Source: Streptomyces sp. ISL-1
Lineage (GTDB): Bacteria; Actinomycetota; Actinomycetes; Streptomycetales; Streptomycetaceae
Reading direction: 5' to 3'
DNA: 63,073 nt
Assembly: GCF_018614585.1 (NCBI RefSeq)
Contig: NZ_JAGGOI010000034.1
Coordinates: 167,060-230,132, forward strand
Part shown: one piece after another, positions 10,307 to 17,705 of the stretch
Layout of the letters: each line of letters starts with the position of its first letter
Position numbering within the stretch: the stretch's first letter is position 1
Position numbers and translations under genes: made by a program
The notes under the pieces: generated by a model
Told to the model about the DNA's origin: nothing
Database searches by the model: none
What the model saw: the letters and a program-made list of their open reading frames with translations, nothing else

Positions 10307-10512
10307 CTTTCGCCGGTTCGTCCACGCCGCTCCCGCCGGTGGCCGTCCATCGCACTCCTGCCCGTCAGTCGTCCGGCGCCTCCGGGTGGGACGCCGCGCA
10401 CTCCGTCAAGGCTGCCTAGTATGCGGTAGATGATCCCTTTTGGGATGGAGTGAAACAGAGGCTGTGCGGCATGCGCGCCCCGGCGTGTCGGCGGACGCCG
10501 GGGCCCTCGCCG

Positions 10513-11496
10513 TCAGGCCTCGTGCTCGAGAACCCCCGACTGCGCGATGAGATAGCCGAGTTGGGTCCGGCTGCCACTGCCCAGCGCGGAGCCCAGCTTG
10601 GCGATGTGCGCACGGCAGGTGCGGACGTTCATGCCGAGGCGCCGGGCGATGGCCTCGTCGACATGCCCCTCGACCAGCAGCTTGGCGATCGAGCGCTGGA
10701 CGCCCGTGATGCCGTCCAACTGGGGCCCGTAGGAGATCTGTTCCTCCCATGGGATGCCGTGCAGCCAGAACTGCTCGAAGACGCCGACGAGATACTCGAC
10801 GATGCCCTTGTGCCGCAGTTCGAGGGCCGACAGGCGGTCGCTGCTGGCCGGGATGAAGGCCACCTTCCGGTCGACGATGATCAGCCGGTCGATGATCTCC
10901 TCCAGCGTGCGCACCTCTACGCCGGACGGGCCGACCTGTTCCATGTAGGACAGCGTGGCCGGGTGGTGGCGGGCCGTGTGCTGGTAGAGCGTACGCATTC
11001 GCACACCGCGGTCGATAAGCGGCTCCACGCGGCGCAGAGCCTTCTCCAGGATGTGCGGCTGTCGCCCGCTGCCGGGCTGGACAGTGAGAAGTTCCTCGGT
11101 GCAGTCTGCGGTGACTTGGTCGAGGGTTGTGTTGATGCGGTTGAGGCCCTCGAGGACGGTGATCCCTTGTGGGACGGTGGAGTTCTGAGCGGTGAAGGCC
11201 ATGAATGGCTCAAGAGCATCGGTCAGAGCGACAGTTCGTCGCCGGCGCTCTTGGATCTCCCGCTCGATGGGGTGTATCAGCTGTGTCAGCGCAGTGGTCG
11301 GTGGGACCGGGCGGAGCCACTGAGCGTCGTCGGGATCCGGGTGAAGCAAGGCGAAATCGAAAAGACAGGGTGTTGGTTCCGCTTCTGACCGGGCTATTCG
11401 CCCGGTACGCAGCGCGGTGATGTAAAGACTTTTCCCCGCCTCGCACAGTTCGCCGTCTGTGTGAGGGTGTCCAGATTCGCCCTCATTAGCTGGCAT
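10513..11496 (-). CDS. LuxR-type helix-turn-helix regulator beside the EPSWG peptide gene
   Basis: A 327-residue protein. The C-terminal 60 residues form a LuxR-like helix-turn-helix ('LVEGHVDEAIARRLGMNVRTCRAHIAKL' region, split here as 'GHVDEAIARRLG' and 'MNVRTCRAHI'). The middle (about 60-260) resembles the TrmB/phospholipase-D-like sensor fold seen in many streptomycete orphan LuxR regulators, with no phosphoacceptor Asp. ATG at 11496 is preferred because GAGGGGG lies five bases upstream; an in-frame ATG at 11520 has no ribosome site. It is divergent from the peptide gene at 11624, with 127 bases between the starts, so it most likely controls that operon. The inducing signal is unknown. 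Confidence 0.85.
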   Translation of the reverse strand: MPANEGESGHPHTDGELCEAGKSLYITALRTGRIARSEAEPTPCLFDFALLHPDPDDAQWLRPVPPTTALTQLIHPIEREIQERRRRTVALTDALEPFMAFTAQNSTVPQGITVLEGLNRINTTLDQVTADCTEELLTVQPGSGRQPHILEKALRRVEPLIDRGVRMRTLYQHTARHHPATLSYMEQVGPSGVEVRTLEEIIDRLIIVDRKVAFIPASSDRLSALELRHKGIVEYLVGVFEQFWLHGIPWEEQISYGPQLDGITGVQRSIAKLLVEGHVDEAIARRLGMNVRTCRAHIAKLGSALGSGSRTQLGYLIAQSGVLEHEA

Positions 11497-11623
11497 ATGC
11501 ACCCCCTCAGGCTCCTGCATTACAGGAACATGATGCCTGCCGTCGCTGGTGCAAGCGTTCGGAGTGAGACATCGTCTTATGCGCGGGGGGAGGAGGAATG
11601 ATCAAAAGAGGTGGAGATCACCC

Positions 11624-11884
11624 ATGTCTAGGACGCTTCGTGCTCTTTGTGCTCTTGCCATAGCGGCGGCCGCCCTCGGTGCGGTGGCCTCCGGTGAGCC
11701 CTCCTGGGGTAGCTCTCCAGCCGCGGTGACGGCAGCCCCTGGCGAACCTTCGTGGGGCTTCGCTCCCGCGGACGCCGTGGCCAATATGCCCGAAGAGCCT
11801 TCATGGGGTGTCGGTCCGGCAGTCGTCACGGGTACGAACGGTGAGCCCTCCTGGGGTGTCGCTCCGGCCCGCACGGAAGCATGA
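11624..11884 (+). CDS. 86-residue exported or leader-type peptide with four EPSWG repeats
   Basis: ATG at 11624 follows GGTGGAG. Residues 4-23 form a hydrophobic segment like a signal peptide ('LAIAAAALGAVAS'). The remainder is four copies of a 16-17 residue unit, EPSWG-x2-PA plus a variable tail, with EPSWG at 25-29, 41-45, 58-62 and 74-78. Three of the four read GEPSWG. Identical spaced cores after a leader resemble multi-core precursor peptides of ribosomal natural products, but a secreted repeat protein is equally possible. The stop overlaps the next start (ATGA), so the Rieske-like protein is translationally coupled. A divergent LuxR gene probably controls it. I do not recognise a described family. 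Confidence 0.8.
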   Translation: MSRTLRALCALAIAAAALGAVASGEPSWGSSPAAVTAAPGEPSWGFAPADAVANMPEEPSWGVGPAVVTGTNGEPSWGVAPARTEA

Positions 11885-12222
11885 CCGTTCCACCGGACGA
11901 CCGGGTCTTCCGGCGCGAGATGGCTACGGCTTACAGATCGGGGTGGCATTTCATCGACCTCGTCACGGCAATCCCCCACCGTGGCGACTCGTTGATGGTC
12001 ACCCTCTTCGGAGAGCCGATTGTCGTGGCGCGCGAGGAGGACGAGGACGTCCGTGCGTATCGGTGCCTTCGCCGGCCCCGTGGAGCTCCGCAGCCAGTCC
12101 GCTGTGCCATCCGGTACGGCATGATTTTTGTCAATCTCGACCAGCGGGATCACCAGCTCGACCAGCGGGACCACCAGCTGGTCGAGCCCGACACCACCAC
12201 CGCCACCCCCCGCAGTGCCTGA
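11881..12222 (+). CDS. Rieske-fold-like small protein with both cluster histidines replaced by arginine
   Basis: A 113-residue protein. Residues 22-60 follow the N-terminal pattern of Rieske ring-hydroxylating domains ('GWHF', 'RGDSLMVTLFGEPIVVAR', 'VRAY'), and 79-87 ('YGMIFVNLD') follow the strand after the second ligand loop. Where the family has Cys-x-His and Cys-x-x-His, this protein has C62-L-R64 and C75-A-I-R78. Both Cys are kept and both His are Arg, and the spacing is shorter than usual. The tail duplicates 'DQRDHQL'. There is no catalytic iron domain. Coupled to the EPSWG peptide gene by an ATGA overlap, so a role as partner or tailoring factor for that peptide is inferred. Whether it binds a cluster is doubtful. 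Confidence 0.7.
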   Translation: MTVPPDDRVFRREMATAYRSGWHFIDLVTAIPHRGDSLMVTLFGEPIVVAREEDEDVRAYRCLRRPRGAPQPVRCAIRYGMIFVNLDQRDHQLDQRDHQLVEPDTTTATPRSA

Positions 12223-12264
12223 GCGGTTCCCCCGTCGTTGTAAATCGCTCGGGCGCTTCCCCCA

Positions 12265-12313
12265 CACAGCGGCGCCATCGTGGACCTGAAACACGATGGC
12301 GCCGCTGTGCTTT
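12265..12313 (+). terminator. 18-bp hairpin terminator with a T run after the EPSWG operon
   Basis: Arms 12265-12282 and 12292-12309 are perfectly complementary, with a 9-base loop, and are followed by CTTTT. This is the most classical intrinsic terminator in the window. Confidence 0.93.
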
Positions 12314-12384
12314 TCCCGGGCTGTTTCCGGGTTTCTCGGGCTTCCCGGGCTTCCCTGGTTTCTCGGGCTTCCCGTGCTTCCGCC
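12313..12384. repeat. 9-bp minisatellite (GGGCTTCCC units)
   Basis: About seven units of TTCCCGGGC or TTTCTCGGG type. Read on the minus strand they are GGGAAGCCC-like, close to the 10242-10306 units, so the two arrays face each other across the LuxR/EPSWG cassette. It begins immediately after the PPOX stop. Confidence 0.85.
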
Positions 12385-12386
12385 GG

Positions 12387-12791
12387 CTACGCCCGGCCCA
12401 TTGCCCGTGTCAGGGCGATCTCGATCAGCACCCGGTCCGGGTTCGGGGCAGGGTTGCGTCCGTAGCGTTCCGCGTAGCGCTCCACCGCCTCCGCGATGAG
12501 CTCCGGCTCCGTACGGACCCTCGCGCGGCCCTCCAGGGTCGCCCAGCGCCCCTTGTCGACCTGACAGACCGCGACCGGCGCCCCGTCGGGACCCGCTGCC
12601 AGGATGTTGACGACCTTGTGGCTGTGCTTGTTGGTGATGACACGGGCCAGTCCGCGCTCCGGGTCGTAGGTGACACCGACCGCGACAACGTGCGGGGTTC
12701 CGTCCAGGCGGGGGGTTGTCAGTGTGCACATGTGGTACTCACGCCAGAAGCGGAGATACGACGCGTCGGGATTGCGCGGGTCGATGGCCAT
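12387..12791 (-). CDS. PPOX-class (pyridoxamine 5'-phosphate oxidase-like) F420/FMN-dependent oxidoreductase
   Basis: A 134-residue split-barrel protein with 'MCTLTTPRLDGTPHVVAVGV', 'HKVVNIL', 'VAVCQVDKGRWATLEG' and a C-terminal 'ERYGRNPAPNPDRVLIEI', the layout of the Rv1155-like family. These bind F420 or FMN and reduce small substrates; the physiological substrate is unknown. It is divergent from clpB, and the 122-base spacer carries a HAIR operator that could in principle touch both promoters. The ATG at 12791 has no strong ribosome site. Length is normal for the family. Confidence 0.88.
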   Translation of the reverse strand: MAIDPRNPDASYLRFWREYHMCTLTTPRLDGTPHVVAVGVTYDPERGLARVITNKHSHKVVNILAAGPDGAPVAVCQVDKGRWATLEGRARVRTEPELIAEAVERYAERYGRNPAPNPDRVLIEIALTRAMGRA

Positions 12792-12827
12792 GCCAGGAAC
12801 CTACAGGCGGCGGCTACCTCCCACCGG

Positions 12828-12848
12828 GTTGAGTGAAATAGACTCAAC
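12828..12848. promoter_or_regulatory. Perfect HAIR-type HspR operator of clpB
   Basis: GTTGAGT-N7-ACTCAAC, arms 12828-12834 and 12842-12848, seven-base spacer, about 65 bases before the clpB start. An extra half site TTGAGT follows near 12873. Confidence 0.93.
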
Positions 12849-12913
12849 TTTGTGCACGTTGAATGAGTCAGTGTTGAGTGGACAGCCGCACCAGCAAGGA
12901 GGAGAGACCGCAC

Positions 12914-15499
12914 GTGGACGCAGAGTTGACCAACAAGAGCCGGGACGCAATCAACGCCGCCACCACCCGGGCCGTGTCCGAGGGACATCCCGACCTGACC
13001 CCCGCTCACCTGCTGCTCGCGCTGTTCGCCGGCGCGGACAATGAGAACGTCGTCGACCTGCTGGCCGCCGTCGACGCCGACCAGGCCGCCGTGCGTTCCG
13101 GGACCGAGCGGGTGCTGGCCGCACAGCCCAGCGTGACGGGGTCCACCGTCGCGCCGCCGCAGCCCAACCGGGAGCTGCTCGCCGTCATCGGTGACGCCGC
13201 GCAGCGGGCCAAGGAACTCGGGGACGAGTATCTGTCCACCGAGCATCTCCTCATCGGCATCGCCGCGAAGGGCGGGCAGACCGGGGAGGTGCTGGCCCAG
13301 CAGGGGGCCACGGCGAAGAAGTTGCTGGACGCGTTCGAGAGTGCAAGAGGAGGGCGCCGAGTGACCACACCCGACCCTGAGGGGCAGTACAAGGCGCTGG
13401 AGAAGTTCGGTACGGACTTCACCGCGGCGGCACGCGAGGGCAAGCTCGACCCGGTCATCGGCAGGGACCATGAGATCCGCCGGGTCGTCCAGGTGCTGTC
13501 GCGTCGTACGAAGAACAACCCGGTGCTGATCGGCGAGCCGGGCGTCGGCAAGACCGCGGTCGTCGAGGGGCTGGCGCAGCGCATCGTCAAGGGCGACGTG
13601 CCCGAGTCACTGAGGAACAAGCGGCTGGTGGCGCTCGACCTCGGCGCCATGGTTGCGGGTGCGAAGTACCGCGGTGAGTTCGAGGAGCGGCTGAAGACGG
13701 TCCTCTCCGAGATCAAGGAGAGCGACGGGCAGATCATCACCTTCATCGACGAGTTGCACACCGTCGTGGGCGCGGGCGCCGGCGGGGACTCCGCGATGGA
13801 CGCGGGCAACATGCTCAAGCCGATGCTGGCGCGCGGTGAGCTGCGGATGGTGGGCGCGACGACGCTCGACGAGTACCGCGAGCGGATCGAGAAGGACGCG
13901 GCGCTGGAGCGGCGCTTCCAGCAGGTGCTGGTGGCCGAGCCGACCGTCGAGGACACGATCGCGATCCTGCGCGGGCTGAAGGGCCGCTACGAGGCCCACC
14001 ACAAGGTGCAGATCGCGGACAGCGCCCTGGTCGCGGCCGCGGCGCTCTCCGACCGGTACATCACCTCACGATTCCTGCCCGACAAGGCGATCGACCTCGT
14101 CGACGAGGCCGCGTCCCGGCTGCGGATGGAGATCGACTCCTCACCCCTCGAGATCGACGAGCTTCAGCGGGCCGTGGACCGGCTGCGGATGGAGGAGCTG
14201 GCGCTCAAGAACGAGTCCGACGAGGGCTCCAAGCAGCGCCTGGAGAAGCTCCGCCGTGATCTCGCCGACAAGGAGGAGGAGCTGCGTGGCCTCACCGCGC
14301 GCTGGGAGAAGGAGAAGCAGGGCCTCAACCGCGTCGGTGAGCTGAAGGAGAAGCTCGACGACCTGCGCGGCCAGGCGGAACGCGCACAGCGCGACGGCGA
14401 CTTCGACACCGCCTCCAAGCTGCTGTACGGGGAGATCCCGGGCCTGGAGCGGGAGTTGGAGGAGGCCACGGTCGCCGAGCAGGAGGCGGCCAAGGACACG
14501 ATGGTCAAGGAGGAGGTCGGCCCGGACGACATCGCGGATGTGGTGGGGGCCTGGACGGGCATCCCGGCCGGACGGCTCCTGGAAGGGGAGACCCACAAGC
14601 TCCTGCGGATGGAGTCCGGGCTGGGCAGGCGGCTGATCGGCCAGACGGAGGCGGTCCAGGCGGTGTCCGACGCCGTACGCCGCTCCCGCGCCGGGATCGC
14701 GGATCCCGACCGGCCCACCGGCTCGTTCCTCTTCCTCGGCCCGACGGGTGTCGGCAAGACGGAGCTGGCGAAGGCGCTGGCCGACTTCCTCTTCGACGAC
14801 GAGCGGGCGATGGTCCGCATCGACATGTCGGAGTACAGCGAGAAGCACTCGGTGGCCCGGCTGGTCGGCGCGCCTCCGGGCTACGTCGGCTACGAGGAGG
14901 GCGGCCAGCTGACCGAGGCGGTGCGCCGGCGCCCGTACTCCGTCGTCCTGCTGGACGAGGTGGAGAAGGCGCACCCCGAGGTCTTCGACATCCTGCTCCA
15001 GGTCCTGGACGACGGGCGTCTGACGGACGGCCAGGGCCGGACGGTGGACTTCCGCAACACCATCCTGATCCTGACGTCCAACCTCGGCAGCCAGTATCTG
15101 GTCGAGCCGCTGACCAGCGAAGAGGAGAAGAAGCAGCAGGTCCTCGAGATCGTACGGGCCTCGTTCAAGCCGGAGTTCCTCAACCGGCTGGACGACCTGG
15201 TGGTCTTCTCGGCCCTGTCCAGGGACGAGCTGACCCACATCGCGAAGCTCCAGATCGACCGCCTCACCAAGCGCCTCGCCGAGCGCCGGCTCACCCTGGA
15301 GGTGACCCCGGCGGCCCTGGAGTGGCTCGCGGACGAGGGCAACGACCCGGCGTACGGTGCCCGCCCGCTGCGCCGCCTGGTCCAGACGGCGATCGGCGAC
15401 CGGCTGGCCAAGGAGATCCTGTCGGGCGAGGTCACGGACGGCGACACGGTCCGCGTGGACCGTGTCGAGGACGGCCTCATGGTGGGCCCGGCGCTGTAA
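12914..15499 (+). CDS. clpB: ATP-dependent disaggregase ClpB
   Basis: An 861-residue Hsp100. It has an N-terminal Clp-N domain with two repeats (about 1-145), a first AAA+ module with Walker A 'GEPGVGKTA', a long middle coiled coil (about 395-520, rich in Glu/Lys/Arg), and a second AAA+ module with Walker A 'GPTGVGKTE' followed by the D2-small domain. It extracts proteins from aggregates and hands them to the DnaK system. GTG at 12914 follows AAGGAGGAG; an earlier in-frame start at 12878 has no ribosome site. The HAIR site upstream ties it to HspR. No ClpP-binding loop is expected and none is seen. A hairpin follows the stop. Confidence 0.98.
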   Translation: MDAELTNKSRDAINAATTRAVSEGHPDLTPAHLLLALFAGADNENVVDLLAAVDADQAAVRSGTERVLAAQPSVTGSTVAPPQPNRELLAVIGDAAQRAKELGDEYLSTEHLLIGIAAKGGQTGEVLAQQGATAKKLLDAFESARGGRRVTTPDPEGQYKALEKFGTDFTAAAREGKLDPVIGRDHEIRRVVQVLSRRTKNNPVLIGEPGVGKTAVVEGLAQRIVKGDVPESLRNKRLVALDLGAMVAGAKYRGEFEERLKTVLSEIKESDGQIITFIDELHTVVGAGAGGDSAMDAGNMLKPMLARGELRMVGATTLDEYRERIEKDAALERRFQQVLVAEPTVEDTIAILRGLKGRYEAHHKVQIADSALVAAAALSDRYITSRFLPDKAIDLVDEAASRLRMEIDSSPLEIDELQRAVDRLRMEELALKNESDEGSKQRLEKLRRDLADKEEELRGLTARWEKEKQGLNRVGELKEKLDDLRGQAERAQRDGDFDTASKLLYGEIPGLERELEEATVAEQEAAKDTMVKEEVGPDDIADVVGAWTGIPAGRLLEGETHKLLRMESGLGRRLIGQTEAVQAVSDAVRRSRAGIADPDRPTGSFLFLGPTGVGKTELAKALADFLFDDERAMVRIDMSEYSEKHSVARLVGAPPGYVGYEEGGQLTEAVRRRPYSVVLLDEVEKAHPEVFDILLQVLDDGRLTDGQGRTVDFRNTILILTSNLGSQYLVEPLTSEEEKKQQVLEIVRASFKPEFLNRLDDLVVFSALSRDELTHIAKLQIDRLTKRLAERRLTLEVTPAALEWLADEGNDPAYGARPLRRLVQTAIGDRLAKEILSGEVTDGDTVRVDRVEDGLMVGPAL

Positions 15500-15509
15500 C
15501 GCCAGTCGT

Positions 15510-15532
15510 GGGGTCCCGCACAGCGGGACCCC
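15510..15532 (+). terminator. 10-bp GC-rich hairpin terminator after clpB
   Basis: GGGGTCCCGC and its exact complement surround a 3-base ACA loop, 11 bases past the clpB stop. Confidence 0.85.
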
Positions 15533-15649
15533 GCGGCGGGGTGCGCGGCTCGCCCCCGCGCCCGCATCCCGCCGGGCCTCCGGCAGGGGTTGCCAGTAAC
15601 CGCCTGACATGGGGGAGGATGGCAGGAACCGTATGAAGGGAAATCCACG

Positions 15650-16189
15650 GTGACCATCGATCCGTCCTCGATTCCGAATTTCGGGGGCCAGCCCCAGCCT
15701 CAGGCCGCAGGACCGGAGCCGGGACCCGTCGTTCCCGACCAGGACCTGGTCAAGCAGCTCCTCGACCAGATGGAGCTGAAGTACGTCGTCGACGACGAAG
15801 GCGACCTTGCGGCGCCGTGGGAGGAATTCCGCACGTACTTCATGTTCCGCGGCGAGGACGACCAGCAGGTCTTCTCGGTGCGGACGTTCTACGACCGGCC
15901 GCACGCCGTCGAGGACAAGCCCAAGCTCCTCGACGTGATCGACGATTGGAACCGCCGCACCCTGTGGCCGAAGGTCTACACGCACATCCACGACGAGGAG
16001 GAGGGCGGGCCCACCGTCCGCCTCATCGGCGAGGCGCAGATGCTGATCGGCACCGGCGTCAGCCTGGAGCACTTCGTGTCGTCCACCGTCAGCTGGGTCC
16101 GCGCTGCGATCGAGTTCGACAAGTGGCTCGTCGAGCAGCTCGGTCTCGAGCCGGCGGACACGGACGGGAAGCCGACCGACGACGCCTGA
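15650..16189 (+). CDS. YbjN-domain protein
   Basis: A 179-residue soluble protein. A Pro/Gln-rich head (1-30) precedes a YbjN domain with 'KYVVDDEGDLAAPW', 'FSVRTFYDRP' and 'DDWNRRTLWPKVY', a fold related to type III secretion chaperones. In actinobacteria these are small cytosolic proteins of unproven function, often near stress genes. GTG at 15650 follows GAAGGG. It lies alone between clpB and a convergent membrane protein gene. The C-terminal acidic tail is unremarkable. Confidence 0.88.
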   Translation: MTIDPSSIPNFGGQPQPQAAGPEPGPVVPDQDLVKQLLDQMELKYVVDDEGDLAAPWEEFRTYFMFRGEDDQQVFSVRTFYDRPHAVEDKPKLLDVIDDWNRRTLWPKVYTHIHDEEEGGPTVRLIGEAQMLIGTGVSLEHFVSSTVSWVRAAIEFDKWLVEQLGLEPADTDGKPTDDA

Positions 16190-16216
16190 CCCTGCCCTGA
16201 ACGCCCCCGCCGCGCC

Positions 16217-17425
16217 CTACAGCGCGATCGGGGACAGCGTCAGCAGATACGCCCCGTAGGCGAACGAGAGCCCGGCCAGGACGACGGTCACCACGACCGC
16301 CGCCCTCGGCCGGGCTTTCGCCAGTGCGCACGCCGGCGGCAGCAGCAGCGGGAACGCCGGCAGCAGAAACCGCGGCTTGGACTCGAAGAAGCCGGACCCG
16401 CCGACCGTGATCAGCACCAGCACCGCCGTGTACACGAGCAGCGCCGCCGGCGGCCGGTCCAGCGCCAGCAGCGCGAACAGCAGCACCGCCGCCACGACGA
16501 TCAGCATCGCCACCATCAGCGAGAGCAGTGTGGGGCGCAGCACTATGTCCCGCACCACTTTCAGCGCGCCGATCCCGAAGTCGAACCGCGAGGTCCATCC
16601 GCGCTGCACGGCGAAGTAGCCGCCCAGTGGGTCGTCCATGCGGAAGCCGACCCACAGCACGTACCCGGACCAGCCGAGCGGAGCCAGCGCCGCCGCCAGC
16701 CAGATCCGCCGGAGCGCGTCGTCACGCTCACGCCGCCGGTACGCCCGGAACAGTTCGTACGCCGCCGCCACCAGCACCGCCGCCGCCACGGCGATCCCAT
16801 TGGGCCGGGAAAGCCCGGCCAGCCCCGCCAGCACGCCCGCCCACACCCAGCGCCGGGTGAGCACCGCGTACAGCGACCACGCGGCGAACGCGGTGAGCAC
16901 CGGCTCGGTGTACGCCATGGACAGCACGATCGAGTGCGGCAGCAGGCCCCACAGCAGCACCAGCACGGTCGCGGTGCGCCGCCCGTGCAGCCGCTCCACG
17001 ACCAGGTAGATCCCCCACGCGGACGCCGCCGCCGCGGTCCACGAGATCAGTAGCCCCGCCGTGCCGCTGGTCACCGGCAGCAGGGTTGTCACCGCCCGGA
17101 CCAGCGCCGGATAGAGCGGGAAGAACGCCAGATCGCTCTGGACCGCGCCGTCCGGCCAGTACAGCGTGCGGCCGTAGCCGTGCTCGGCGATCAGCATGTA
17201 CCAGTCGGAGTCCCAGGCGCGGGCCACGATCGCCCGCGGCGAGCGGCCGATGTGCCAGGCCCAGCCGGCCATCACCAGCAGCCCGGTCAGCCGCGCCGCC
17301 GCGAACAGCCCCAACGCCGGGGCGGCCCGCAGGAGCGCGGCCCGCCGGCGGGAAACGGGCCGGGAGCCCGCCGCCCCTGCGCTGTCGAAAGTCTCGGCGG
17401 ACAGGGGGCACCTCCGGGCGCGCAC
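16217..17425 (-). CDS. PIG-V-like polytopic membrane mannosyltransferase
   Basis: A 402-residue protein with about ten membrane helices. The first loop carries the acidic motif 'AWDSDWYMLIAEHGYG', where PIG-V and GT-C enzymes place a catalytic Asp, followed by 'DLAFFPLYPALVRA' and 'GLSRPNGIAVA'. Such enzymes move mannose from polyprenyl-phosphomannose to an acceptor on the outer membrane face. The acceptor here is unknown. GTG at 17425 is the first start in frame and lacks a clear ribosome site, so the N-terminus may be shorter. The gene converges with the YbjN gene. Confidence 0.82.
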   Translation of the reverse strand: MRARRCPLSAETFDSAGAAGSRPVSRRRAALLRAAPALGLFAAARLTGLLVMAGWAWHIGRSPRAIVARAWDSDWYMLIAEHGYGRTLYWPDGAVQSDLAFFPLYPALVRAVTTLLPVTSGTAGLLISWTAAAASAWGIYLVVERLHGRRTATVLVLLWGLLPHSIVLSMAYTEPVLTAFAAWSLYAVLTRRWVWAGVLAGLAGLSRPNGIAVAAAVLVAAAYELFRAYRRRERDDALRRIWLAAALAPLGWSGYVLWVGFRMDDPLGGYFAVQRGWTSRFDFGIGALKVVRDIVLRPTLLSLMVAMLIVVAAVLLFALLALDRPPAALLVYTAVLVLITVGGSGFFESKPRFLLPAFPLLLPPACALAKARPRAAVVVTVVLAGLSFAYGAYLLTLSPIAL

Positions 17426-17705
17426 AGGGGTCGGTCAACCCGACCATGAGCGGCCAAGGCCTCGCGCGCGACTGCTGACCGGCGGACGGGCCCGGTTTTT
17501 ACCCGGTCGGCTGAAGGGACGCGTGTCGCCCAGGACAGCGGACGGTGAGGCTGCTAGCGGCCTCTTTAGGCGCGTCACCGCCTCCTGCGGCATCCCTGCG
17601 CGCCGGCAGAGGCCTGAACATGCGCACCAGTAGGCCGGTGTTCCCCGGGATGCCTATCGTGAGTGCCGAATCTCCTGGTTGGTGGACTCGGGAAAGCGGG
17701 ATCGC

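Noticed and set aside
9566..10429. Frame with collagen-like Gly-Glu-Pro triplets
   Set aside because: The triplets come from the 9-bp minisatellite; the rest of the frame is antisense to the GAP gene and lacks a ribosome site.
11598..11654. Short ORF after AGGAGG just before the EPSWG peptide gene
   Set aside because: The AGGAGG is only one base from the ATG, too close to work as its ribosome site, and the 18-codon product has no features.
14141..16072. A 643-codon minus-strand frame across the clpB 3' end
   Set aside because: Shadow of clpB and YbjN; no start context and no conserved content.
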